Below, in pieces: positions 1 to 12,358 of a stretch of DNA of 64,000 nucleotides. Positions within the stretch are counted from its first letter, which is position 1, and each line of letters begins with the position of its first letter. Both the position numbers and the translations under genes were made by a program. This stretch comes from Alitta virens (Eukaryota > Annelida > Polychaeta > Phyllodocida > Nereididae): NCBI GenBank assembly GCA_932294295.1, contig OW028573.1:50748329-50812328 (forward strand). The letters are read 5' to 3'. The notes beneath the pieces were generated by a model. The model did not search any database, was not told the origin of the DNA, and saw nothing but the letters and a program-made list of their open reading frames with translations.

Positions 1-3000
1 GAGGGCTAAGGCAAATTAACGACCCAATACACAGCCCTCCCAGTGCAGGCCAGTGCATACAAGACAGGTATTTAGTTGGACAGACGGCAGGACAAGGCTC
101 ATCAGGCACTTGAAGCCATCGTCAATTAGGCACAGAAAGGCTCCCACGCGTGTGGCCCAAAATGATTAAAGCACCTGTTTCCCTTTCCACTACATTCTAA
201 CTGCAGCACGGTCTGTTTTTTCCCCTATCAATAAAATTAAAGTACCTAATAAATCACACACGTATGTTTATTTCCCATCACTATATCCAGATGCACTCGA
301 TCCTTCAGAGCCTTACAAGGACATCACATCATCCGAAATCTTTCCAGTTAAAGGACCTCTTAAAGATAACACAGCAGCCTTGATTCCTATAAGTAAGCAG
401 ACATCTGGTGAAACCCCTGAAAGTAATCCACTAATTCATCCCAACAACTGTAACGTCTTTGGTTTGAGTGAACATCTCCAAAGATGATGGTCTCTCTCAG
501 GTACACTTTTAGTGCACATAAATTAACCATTTGTGATTGGCAAGTTGGTGTGTCTGTGGTTCAGAACAGCTACGGTTTTACCATTATGTTAGTGATTTGC
601 CTTTCAGTAACAAGGGATCATATTCAGCAGTACAGCACAGTATAGTAAAAATGTTATTCATGATTATACGCAGTAGTATAAGAGCTATGAAGACCCTCAG
701 GGCTATGCCATCAAATGAAGCAGACCTCCTTGGCTTATATAAAAGACACGTAGTTCCCATCTGACCCCCGAGGCAAAATAAAAAGCCACGGCTGTATATT
801 CAGAATGAGGATAGTAGGAATCATATTACGTGGATGTCATATATAAGCGATGTTTCTTAGTGTTTCTATTTTCTCACTGACGATAGCACTTGACTTATTG
901 GCAAAACTGAGGACTTGTAACAATGCTGCTTACCATCATCCATCCACTGAACTTTGCAATGCAATATTGATAGCCAAGGGCATAGGGCGTGCATGGAATT
1001 GCGTTATATCTCAGAAGACAACCCTGTCCCATTTATATGAAACATCATAGCCAATCCTCGCATGTGTTTATTCGCGATTAAGAGGGTCATTGATATGTTG
1101 ATATGGTACAGCAGCAGAGGACAGACACGAAAGAGGGCAATTACAGATGCTTCATGCTAATACCTTAGGGACACAGAGTAACGGTGATAGACATGCCAAG
1201 TCCATAATATCCTGCTTAATTGGGCCATCATTTTCAATGAAAACTCAGGAACTTCAGGCACACGTGATACTGTCATTAAAATAAACATTTTATCAGGGAA
1301 GTTAAGTTAATTAGCCAAAATGATACACAATGTGCCATGTTAAAGTACTGTTCTAACGTGTCAAATTTAATGATACACGCTACAACAAAACATAAATCCT
1401 AAAAACACAAAAGAGGTATTTTTGTTACACTGCAGACCTTATGCAGCTGCTTTTTCATGATTTTCCTTATAGTTTCTATGCCATGCTTTTCACATTTTTA
1501 TACAGATTTCTATCAATCTGATGCCCATTAAAAAAAGAGTTGCAGTCAGACATCTCAATCATTCACTGTCAAAGCTAATGACAAAAAATGGAGAGCCAGT
1601 CTAAAATCGAAGCTAAAAAACACAGATGTCAATGCGATACGCACAGTAAAGTATGATACAGTGCCAATTTGCTCAGTTTAACAATGCACGTAATACCATG
1701 TATCTGTGAATTGCATGATATAGAAGCAAGCAGCATCCCAAGCTAGAGTACTGTTGACCCCAAACTGGGTGAAAACGGCCTGAATCATCAGAGCAATTGC
1801 CACAGAGAACTGTGCCTCAAAATGCCAGGGACAATGAAAGGCCAAACACTGAGTGGATTAATGCACATTGGTATGCACACTGAACATATAGCATATGCTT
1901 TTGTCCATCCACAATAAAATACGATTGATGCTGTGTAGCTTCTCTCTGCAGCAACATTTTGCAAACGGGCTATACCTATCTCAATTCCAAACAAGGTACA
2001 AGGGTACTACTTGGAAAATCCAGGAATTCACCATACCCAGTGCACTGCAGACATATGTTATTGTCATTAAAGGGTTAATATCTTGCCAAAACAATTCAAA
2101 ACAATGAACTCGAACCATATATTAACCAGCATTACAGTTTAACACCTGCTCGGTTCCAAGATGAAACAAACGGAAGTTCTTTGACGCATGGAAGAAATTA
2201 GCATGTCACGTGCGACGCACCATCACAAATAGCAGAGCTGACGCAAATCTTTCTATTTTGACAACTTGCGCAAAATTGGCAGCTCAACATCCATAATAAA
2301 TGCCAGGCTGTGTGACCATTAACTGCTGACAATGCGCGTTAAGATTGCCACAACGTGGAAGAGATTTTCTCTGCAATAATTGTATGGTACTGGAAAAGGA
2401 TACTTCAAGTGCCTGGGATAAAACGAAGGAAATTAGTTCGAAATAGATTCAGTTCATATTCATAGGTATGAAGACCTATGCAGTGCATACTTGGCTTTAT
2501 TTTTTACCAATGCCATAACAGCTTGTTTTTAATGGGAACATTACGCAAACACCTGCCTCCTTAAAGGTATATAATCATATACACTACATAAGTGAACAAA
2601 GACAGGGTTAGTTTTAGCTTAAGTCAAAGAAGCGCCTTAGTTCAGATCAGAGGCACAAATAATACCAGTCCAGAGAGAGACTTTGCAACGATAAAGTACT
2701 GGGCCAGCCTTCTTTAAGAGAACGGCGTTAATAATGCAGGTGTCCCTGGTAGCATATACTAGACAGCGCAATGATGATGATAAAAGTGGTCAACTACCTG
2801 CCCTGGGCATACTAAGCCTGAATGACACAACTTACAAGACCACATTTTGGGCAAACGATTTGTTTCAGCAACTGGGATGAGTTGCTTCAGCCTTATGAGG
2901 ATGTGTAATCTTATATAAAAGACAAACCCCATACTCATCTGTTCTCTGAGGGTACCTGGTGCAGTAAATACCTAGGAGCGAAATGTTTCAAGTTGTTTTC

Positions 3001-6000
3001 ATTGTTTTAATGTCGAATGAAATCATAAGTGGAATTTATCACATTGCAAAGCAGCGTTGAGAAGTTAAGAGTCTATAAAGATATATATATATATATATAT
3101 ATGCAGCCCTCCAAAATATATCTGTCTTATACTTCTTTGACGGCAGTGCATTTAGGGATAAAAACTCAGATATCTCCATCGAGATATTTTGCAGACAAAA
3201 TGCACAAAATGACCATGAACTGAAAAAACAGCCTGAGAGCTTTAAGATCCACAAATATGTTGGAAAATGGCACAGATCAACAGCCTAACAATATAACAGA
3301 GATTGTGAACAGAGAAAACCAGTTGACTTATTAAAACTACAAAGACCCACAAATGCCTGTCACTTTTGATTCACTTTTGATTCGCCACGTAGCATTTGAG
3401 AAGCAGTCATATTCTGAACCATTGCAACGAGCACATGCTATGTAGTGCCCAGGAATATGTACCACAAGCGATTTTTACATATATGGCACATGTATACGAT
3501 GGTGTTGGTGTGCGTCTAGCTAACCTTTTGCTCAATATGCCATATAGTTAACTTACAATTCTTCTACTGTAAGTGAAACACATAATATTGATGAAATGTT
3601 ACCATTGCCATCATAAAATTTGCAAATAAAGTGACACAGGCCTACATTCAAAGTCTTTAATATCTTGTTACAAAGAGAATCAATCAATAAAATACATAAT
3701 TCAACATCAATTCTCTGTTCAGTTGTGGTATATTTAAGTATTCTGATGGTTCGCACTAAGTACACCCACTAAAAGAGGCAATGGAAGGCAATGTATTAGA
3801 AATGAAGTGTTTCTCCGCTCATTATGTTACAGATATTATAGGCAAACCACGTACACAGCCTGTGTTACAAATTTTACTTGCATTGACTGTAAATGTCCTG
3901 TCCATTCAGTTGGCTTGGAAGAAATGTGCTATTTATGTAAAAAAAAAAATGTTCGCCTGTGTAATATCATATGTCCGCCAGAACCCTATTTATTTATATT
4001 TTTTATATTAAAACAGGCTAGATATACAAAAACATATTAATGGCAACAATCTATTTCAATCTTTAAAGTGGCTTACAAGTAACAAAGCCCCGTTAGAAGT
4101 TAAAAATAAACACTACTCCATGGTTTCGCACACGTTCTACGACAGAGTTATAAGGGCCACAGTTAGGCAATTAATGCTCAACTTCAGTACAGAAGGTGTA
4201 AATGAGAACATTCAGTGATGTAAGAACCTTTAAAGTGATAATTGGCAGAACGTGACAATGCTGAGAAGCATATAGAAATTAGGTGCCTTTCTTATCACCT
4301 TAAAGTAAGCAGGGATTCACTGTAAATGATCACAACAGCCACGAAACTCGAAGGTCAGCAAGAAAGCTTACAAGAAAGAGACAGTGGTTATTTAAGAATT
4401 TGTAGGCAACAAACCTCTAAAATTGCATTACGCAACGCATTACTACAGTATGCACTATGCATAAAGGCTGCCCCACAGACTTAACTCCTAGTGACACACT
4501 ACTTAACTATTCATACAACCTTAAGAATACAAGATGAGCGTCAAAATCTAAGAATCACACTTTTAAAAAAAACTGGAAATCTCCATATCAACAACATATA
4601 GTGCTGGGTTTAGTGATATGCTGTTATGCGTTCGCTTATGACGATGTCACAGGAGATCATAAGGTCATCCGAAATTACTCATTTCATCTCACAGGAACAT
4701 AATGTCCTAGCTTGTCAATTTACCAAGCATAAAACGCATAAGCATGTCCATGATACATACATGTCGTGACAGCTACAGCATGTAGCATCAGTTGCATCAC
4801 ATATAAAGCATCCAATACCTGGGGGACAAAGCATTCCTCAAACAAAATGCATATCGTCAAAAATTGGCCAACGCCATCTAAATGTCCCATGGGAAAAATG
4901 TAGTTTAAGATGTGTATAACATATCTTACGAAATAGCTCATTTCATTACAAATAGTCCTTGTATGAGAATGGTTATTTCACATTTAGGGGCCATTATTAT
5001 TACAGGGACAATGGAGGCGCGGAAAGCAGCAGGTGGTTGGGACACTGAGGAGGGGGGCAGGGCAGCAAAGACAATTATCGATGCTAGCATTACAGAAGCA
5101 GTGCACGGCAGATACTGGAGCCAGCTTCCAGTTGGCATGCGATTGCACGATGGACATCAAGTCCCATGACGACCAATAAAGGACCATGGACTATCACGTT
5201 GACTCAGGGTTAGATAAAGCCCAAGCACCAGAGAAAACACGATGCAAAATATGCATATACTTTAAAGCCTGAAGTGCTATTGTGCAAAGGATCCCATTAG
5301 GCTGGCTCAGGTGCTCTTTAACTTCACTCTAATAACCAAATTGTTGCAGGATAATTTATTAAATAAAAACCTTGTCATAACTATTTCATACAAAGATTGA
5401 TAACAACAGGCCTTCCTGCACTCATTCTCAAAGCTCGGGTAAAAAAAAGGGGGCGGGGCGGCCAGACCAAGAATGGGTCTGCACATATGTTGACATGTTA
5501 TAGGTCTCCAAAAGAAAGCCTACCTATTTCAATAATAAAACAAATGTTATCAAAGGTATTTTAATCGGTCTCCTTGACAACTCCTTTAAAGACAATGTGT
5601 CTGGTGAGACGTTTCATTTCCTGTCAGATATCTCAGGCATAATACATTTAAGAAGCGAGTTTTTTGCTCTTTTTTTTTAACAGTGAAAAAAATATATACA
5701 AAGGAAGAGACAACACTGCGCTCTTGGGCAAACACTCTAAACACACTGCATAAATGACCAGTAGTGGACAGGCAGTGCATCTTGATCACTTAGAAGTGGC
5801 TAAATGAGAGAGTTCAAGGCAGAAAGGCAAAAGAAAGAAGGCTGCCTCCAGTCTCCAGCTGGTCCACATGGGACTCCTCCATTAGTCAATGCAAAAGCAG
5901 CCACTACACGGGAAATCCAACACAGCTGAATTTTACATAGCAGCCACGTGCACAAATTGGCCCCAGCCTCAAGAATCTTGAATCCACACTCATTTACCTT

Positions 6001-9000
6001 ATTTTACACTCAATGCTATGCATGTAAGATGTCCTTCTCATCCGATAGCATTGAGTGAGCTTCAAAAACGGATCTGCTTTTACTAGATTACAATGAATAG
6101 CAATGCCTTGTAACTTTTCAATAAGATCTACAAATATATTCAGATGCAACATGCTTAATCATTACATGAGCAGAATGTTTCACACAACGTCATTAAGAAG
6201 TAGAAAATACATGAATTAACCATAAAAAAAATTCTCCCTGTACTTTTAATTATTATTGAAAATAATGCAAGTATTATGAATAAAACTTAGTAAAATTGTG
6301 AAGTCCCTTTATTATACCCTAACCGGTTGTTAAACCTGAGTTTCCATGGTAACGGTGTCAGTAGTACGATTGCAATGCATAAATAATTCAGGAGATTTAT
6401 TAATAATTCCGTAATAAATCCGTAATTCGGTTCAAATGCAAAGGCATTGCCTCCGTGTTTATTCATCATGATTCATAACCAAGTTTTCTTTTAGCTGTTA
6501 TTTCACCAACATCTGTACATTGGCGTTGGTATCCTGGTAGCAAGACAACCAGAAACCATGGCAACAGTCAACAGATAATATAAAAGACCCTGTCTAGACC
6601 ACTCACAATTAAAGGTTTTCCTCTTCGTCATTTATGATGCATTTATAATGACCACGCCTGAGTCCTGCAGTGTCTGTATGGTCAAGACTATAATCCCACA
6701 ACTGCGCTTGATGCTATTGTCATCAAATTCTAATTCACTCCCACATTCTCCCTCTTAGCTCGTTCACATAATATGATATGTCACAATTAGATTACCCGGA
6801 ACATATTTGACATTTTCTAGGCCCATGTCCTGTATAGTTAGTCCACATATTCTGCATAAATTTAGTGCGGCCAATCAGGATTTAATTCCTGGAGTATAAT
6901 ATTACATAGGAAAGAAACATTTTTTTCCAGCATATTTTATCTGGGTTACGCATTCATTCATGATAAATATGTATATCCCCTAGTGAATGGTCCAATCCTG
7001 AACTTGTTGAGAGGGTTAAAAGTTTATTTTCTCCTGACGCAGTAGTAGCGTTAATGGACAAACGTCAATAACAGGTCAATAAAACAAAGGGGTGAATCAT
7101 TGAGTGAGGGTCGAGTAGTTTAGCTTTGTACCACTGACCTAACTATACTATAAGTGATCCGGCCCCTTTCATACACAACACTGCATGATCTAGCATACAT
7201 ATTGAAGGCAACCAAAACATGCTAGTTTACATAGATAGCCATAAAGTAACAATGCATGCATGACAATTTTTACACAGTGTTATCTGCAAACCAAGTCACA
7301 CAACGCCATGTTAATGAATGCAGCACTTAACAAACGTTGGCAGTTTTTTGGCACGATATTAATTAAATGACATTTTGTTATAAATAATTCAATAATAGGC
7401 AATGCATAATTCATTAATATACAGAGAACTACACACATTTTCATTAAAACGCCATTAGTATTTACTCGTATATAAATTTATTTCAGAACTTGAAAAATGA
7501 ATTTTTATTCATTTCCATAATGTGGTTGACCATATTGTGGACTTGTTGACCCCTACAGAATAGACTGGCTTATATTGGTGCTATACAAAGAAATTTTTGC
7601 GTTACTCACCTGGCTGTGGTCAAGGTAAATCCAAATTAAAACGTGGAAAGTGACTTAAGTCACACCCTATATTCTATGTGTAGGGAAAATCCACTTCAGT
7701 AATTGGTTAAAATACTTCAGCCAAATCTGAGAGAGCAGCACTTAATTGCAGTAAAGAGCTTTGTATGATGCCAAAGCAGGTCCCATGCAATTAGTTAAGA
7801 CAATGGTTCTAATGCAACAGTCCATGCATTGATCAGCTTATTGTTTGAAGTGCACGGAGACGGGCTCGGAGCATCAGAATCTTGTCTGGACCCACAGATG
7901 ATGCGGAGCCATGTGCAACTGCTGATGCTTTTGCTGCTGATGCTGCTGCAACACGTGGGTCTCCACAACACCCCATGCACTTGTGATGATGCAAAGGAAG
8001 ATGCTGAGGTACCTGCCAAGAGATGGCGCCAAATAGTGGAGTCACAGGTCTATGGCCCAGTTGTCCATAATAACACTAGGCTTTGCAAGTGAGAGTGACT
8101 ACACTGACTAGTGTGTGTCACTATGCCATGAGGAAGCTGGTTCTGCATCACCAGCCATTAAGCATCAATTATTCACATGATATCTACATCCTCTAATTAT
8201 GCCTGTTCCATTTAACCAATTATCTATTGTTTATTAGACTGACCACTTGTTGAATGCATCATTGCCTTAAATATAATCATCCGCATTCTGTGAAGCGTTT
8301 AACGCCCACAAAAAGGAATGAATAGCGCCATAAAAAGTTGTGGAATCAATACACTTTTGAAGACTATACACTACACAGTCAATAGAGCTGTTGATTCTGA
8401 ATGCAAAATGCACTACAAAGAGTCTATAATCCTGAGTCCTCAATGATTTTACCTACTTAATACCATGGACAATATCTTCAGCAGGGTGTAACTGGATTGC
8501 CCTGACAAAAGAAGGTCTTATGTAAACAATACCCCCACACTGGCGCACTTACATTGCCCAGACCTTAACACTTTCATATGTCTCTATCTTGTTTGTTCTT
8601 AAAGTATTTAGTTTCAGAAACTTTCTTCTCCACTGTAAGATTTGAATGTCACTTAAATGTTACAAAGAAAGGAATTTCATAGTCTTTGAGTTGTTAATGC
8701 AACAGAAGAAATTCCTCACTTGAGGTTATTTATTATGTTTTTCTATGATTTTTTCTTTAATGTTATCCTTCCCCATGTAAAGAGGAGCTCTCAGGCTAAG
8801 ACTAAGCTCAATTGCAACTAATGAGTAAGTCATGCACATCACATAGACTCCATGATCACATGTACATGATTAATATCACACATTTATGTATATGACATTT
8901 AAACTGACACCATTATTATATGTGTGGACAATATTTACATACCTGCCAGGCAATCAACACAAACAGGGAACATGAATCACCAAGCATGACCCACAATAAA

Positions 9001-10243
9001 ACAAAATACCTCAAAGGGTTGAAGTTGAACAAACGAAAATATTACAGTATATTTCTATTGTACAGTGTATACTACCTTTCGAGATGAACCACAGATATGA
9101 ATTATGTATATCTAACAAACAGATCATATACAAATATATTTACACCAAAAGGGCCTTCCCTTCCACATACCTGTAGTGTTAGTGTCCAATCAGATACAGC
9201 AGCTGACAGAGAGTGATGCTTCATGCAGGCAGAACATAAAAGCCAGTGTTTGATCCTTTACATTCCACATAAAAATTGCTATCGATGCAAGTGTGCTGTG
9301 TTGTGCTGTATAGTAAATGGGATATAATGCAATCTTTGTCTATACACTGCCCACTCAGTGACACCCATACACGTTTATTACAGTATACTGTGCAAGAGTG
9401 GCACCATGCCAATCATATCAGAATATAACTTTCACTGTTCAGCTGTAACGGTTCATCATTCAGGATTTGATTTACTACACACGGTTCAGTCTGTTGACTG
9501 AAATTGAAAATAAACAAAATAATCACGTGACCATCTTCATGGCCATGCTGGTTTGTTATTATAGATAAAAGTGAATGAGTACTCACGGATACAGTAAGTA
9601 CATCATTACACCGTGTTATCTGATGGAAAGAGATAACACTCTTTGAATGATAAGGAATTTTGCATGCTATAGTTATTGACTGAGTTGTATGCATCTATAT
9701 AGATCAAACAGCAATTACCATTCCATGGTACCATGCAGAACACTGCTGTACACACCATGCACCAATTCAATGAAAAGCTGGTATATTAGGCTGAAAAATA
9801 AATCTATCACTGTGACTTCAGTTTTTGTGGGTTTTGTTTGTGACTGGAGCTATGTATTTTGATATTCTAATATTTTCATGTCGGTTGTTTATGTCTCGAC
9901 AAAAAATTCAAGTGGTTGTTTTTTCCTGTTACACCCTCATGTTTTTTGGCTGTCTGCTTAGGTGACGAACTGTAGGTAGATTGATTATATCAAGGCTTTG
10001 TGACAATTCCATGGCATCTATACCAAGGAATCCTTGCTCAAATAACAGAATAAAGCTATTAGATCATAAAAAGAGATAATTTGGTCAATTCTGGAATTCT
10101 CTTTTCTCTCATTTAAATGCATTAAAAAAAAAAAGGTAACAAATTTGGAAAAAATCCTGTTTGTGGTCTGTGAGAAACATGTTTAAGCTTTATTTCTACA
10201 AAATTTCATGACTCTGGTTAATAAGACTTTGTGGTAATTTTAA
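1..10243. other. Gene-poor AT-rich stretch, no gene recognised
   Basis: No protein-coding exon could be supported here. Open frames are short (under about 95 codons), occur on both strands at similar lengths and show no recognisable motif. The stretch holds an (AT)n run near 3080-3101, a perfect 13-bp inverted repeat at 6007-6057, and a GC-richer CTG/CAG-rich patch at about 7830-8040. It could include intron or 3'-UTR sequence of a gene lying to the left, but nothing in the sequence proves that. Confidence 0.5.
3081..3101. repeat. (AT)n microsatellite
   Basis: A run of about ten alternating AT dinucleotides. Similar short (AT)n tracts occur near 20630, 20763 and 30512. They are probably unstable in length. 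Confidence 0.85.
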
Positions 10244-10284
10244 TGTGACGGAGTCACTGAAATAAAAGATGTGACTGAGTCACC
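10244..10284. repeat. Pair of GTGAC-N3-GTCAC palindromes
   Basis: Two near-identical palindromic 13-mers lie 26 bp apart: GTGACGGAGTCAC at about 10246-10258 and GTGACTGAGTCAC at about 10272-10284. A third copy in opposite orientation, AGTGACTCCGTCACA, lies at 12344-12358 on the far side of the LINE fragment. The 15-bp match TGTGACGGAGTCACT (10244-10258) is perfect when reverse-complemented against that copy. They may be the remains of an inverted-repeat element into which the LINE inserted, or a small dispersed repeat. Confidence 0.45.
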
Positions 10285-10705
10285 ATCATAAGGGGAAATA
10301 AAGCAACGTTTATAAAAAGTGGGTGATGACAACTGTTTCACATTATCTGTAGACAATTAAGTAAAAACAAGTCATGTTAAAAAAAAAATAGTTTGTTCAG
10401 ACCATAGTAAATAATTTGGAAATTTTATTTTATTATTTACTATAAAGCCAAGCTTTATTACCTCTGGCAAGGAGGTGATATTTTTGGTATATGTTCATTA
10501 ATATGGATGTGTAGATAATCTATTGATAATGTATGCCTTTAACTTTTATACCATGCATATATATAATGAATATAGGAATAGTGAGTAGAAGTAGACTTAT
10601 TACATGTTTTTATCTGTTATTTTTGACAAATGTATCATGTATGAAATTACTGTGTCAATAAAAGCACATGTATGTTTTTTAGCCAGATATCTCAAAAGGT
10701 TCAGA

Positions 10706-12290
10706 TGGATCAGGATGACATTCAGATTCAGATATATTATAATTTGCTTTAAGTAGGGTGACCCCTTTAAGACATCTTTGAGGACACTGCCAAGGGGCCA
10801 CCCTAGTCTTAATATAAAGAATGTCTTTCAAATTTCAATCCTGCGACCAGTGGCAAGGGACAGACACTCAGTGGTAGTCTTAAAAATAAAAGTTAATAAA
10901 TAAAAATTACAACGATTGAATAAATGACAGTAAATCCATGACAGAGATGACACCGGTCAACCCAAACCATTACAAATATAACAATTAGTTATATCACAAT
11001 TGACATTATAAGATTCTAGAAAATTTTGTTTTACATAATATTTGAAACCATCTAGGCTATGAGTATATATTTTATCTTTTATATTTTGATTCATTTCATT
11101 GAATATTTTCGGAAACCTATAGCTTATGCTATGTCTTGCAAATTCATGACTCACAGCAGGCAGACGATATGTGTTGTTGCTTCTCAGGCTTTGGTTAAGG
11201 ATGAAGGTATTTCTGAGCAACATTTCAGACAAGAAGTAATGAGGTAACACATTGTTTTCAAATTTAAAGCAAAATTTAAAGCCATGCCGTGCACATAAAT
11301 CATGTATCTTCAATATTCTTAGCTGTCTAAAAAGTTGACTAGTATGTGCATTGTATTTACTTTTTGTAGTTATTCTAATGGCTGTTTTTTGTAGTTTAAA
11401 AATTCTATTAGTTTGCCCTCCCCATATAATTATTCCATAATTTAGATGTGGTGATACTAAAGCATTATAGATATTTAAAAGTGCACTTGTAGGTAAATAT
11501 TTTTGGATTTTCTTCATTATCCCCATAGTTTTTGATATTTTCTTGGCTATCATATTAATGTGAGAGTTCCACTTTAAATTATCATCAAGAATTATACCTA
11601 AGAAATTAAAACTGTTTACAAATTCAACTGGAATATCATCTATATATAATACTGGATAACGAACTTGTCTTTGAGGAGTATGGAATAACATTGCCTCAGT
11701 CTTTGTAACATTTACTGTAAGTTTATTAAGTTTAAGCCAACTAGTTATAGACTGTAATTCACTGTTTAAACATAAGATATCATCATGATTCCATTGAGTA
11801 TTTAGAGTGGCACATAAAGTTGTGTCATCCGCATATAAAATTGGATAAAAGTTATTAGTGGCAATGACAATGTCATTTACATAAATTAAAAAGAGTAGTG
11901 GCCCTAATATAGATCCCTGGGGCACTCCACATTTGACTACTAAAGGATTGGACAAAATATCATCATATTCTACTTGTTGGGTTCTATTAAGCAAATCATT
12001 TTCTATGAATTTTAAGGATAAGTCATTCATGCCATAATAGTGTAGTTTGTATAGCAATATTTCATGATCAAGTGTATCAAAAGCCTTTGAAAGGTCAAGG
12101 TATATATTTATCGGGAGTAAATTATTATCCATTGCATAAGTAATTCTGTCAATTAATTCAAGAGTTGCCAATTCGGTGGAATAAAACTGCCTAAAGCCTT
12201 TCTTTTCATTCACACATAAGGAAGCTCCGAACTCATTAATATTTGGAAAAAGTATTAAGTAATTAATTTCTAACATAATATCTTTACTCA
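10706..12290 (-). mobile_element. 5'-truncated LINE (Jockey/CR1-type), 3' end
   Basis: A non-LTR retrotransposon copy on the minus strand. It contains a reverse-transcriptase reading frame (10957-12276), then about 250 bp of 3' UTR, and ends in a short repeated tail with the unit ATCTGA at about 10715-10735, as is typical for this class. The endonuclease domain is absent and coding similarity stops at about 12277, so the copy is 5'-truncated. No clear target-site duplication was found. The element class is secure, but the exact clade is inferred from motif style only. Confidence 0.8.
10957..12276 (-). CDS. LINE reverse transcriptase, partial (439 codons)
   Basis: RNA-dependent DNA polymerase of a non-LTR retrotransposon, which copies the element RNA at a nicked target site. 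Clear RT motifs are visible: DLSKAFDTLDHE (residues about 61-72), GVPQGSILGPLLF (about 117-129), the catalytic box YADD (148-151), and the downstream FNFLGIILD and thumb-like C-terminal region. The frame is open for 439 codons with no stop or frameshift after the first motif, so this copy is fairly young. The first 25 or so residues do not look like the expected RT region before GFR, which suggests truncation or a small rearrangement at the 5' end. No endonuclease domain or ORF1 is present, so it is not an autonomous element. Confidence 0.88.
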   Translation of the reverse strand: MLEINYLILFPNINEFGASLCVNEKKGFRQFYSTELATLELIDRITYAMDNNLLPINIYLDLSKAFDTLDHEILLYKLHYYGMNDLSLKFIENDLLNRTQQVEYDDILSNPLVVKCGVPQGSILGPLLFLIYVNDIVIATNNFYPILYADDTTLCATLNTQWNHDDILCLNSELQSITSWLKLNKLTVNVTKTEAMLFHTPQRQVRYPVLYIDDIPVEFVNSFNFLGIILDDNLKWNSHINMIAKKISKTMGIMKKIQKYLPTSALLNIYNALVSPHLNYGIIIWGGQTNRIFKLQKTAIRITTKSKYNAHTSQLFRQLRILKIHDLCARHGFKFCFKFENNVLPHYFLSEMLLRNTFILNQSLRSNNTYRLPAVSHEFARHSISYRFPKIFNEMNQNIKDKIYTHSLDGFKYYVKQNFLESYNVNCDITNCYICNGLG

Positions 12291-12358
12291 GTGTTTAAAT
12301 TGCTCTGTAGATTCAATAATATTGTAAAATTTCCTGTGAAAGTAGTGACTCCGTCACA

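Noticed and set aside
11059..11247. Plus-strand open frame overlapping the LINE
   Set aside because: It is antisense to the reverse-transcriptase frame and has no motif of its own.
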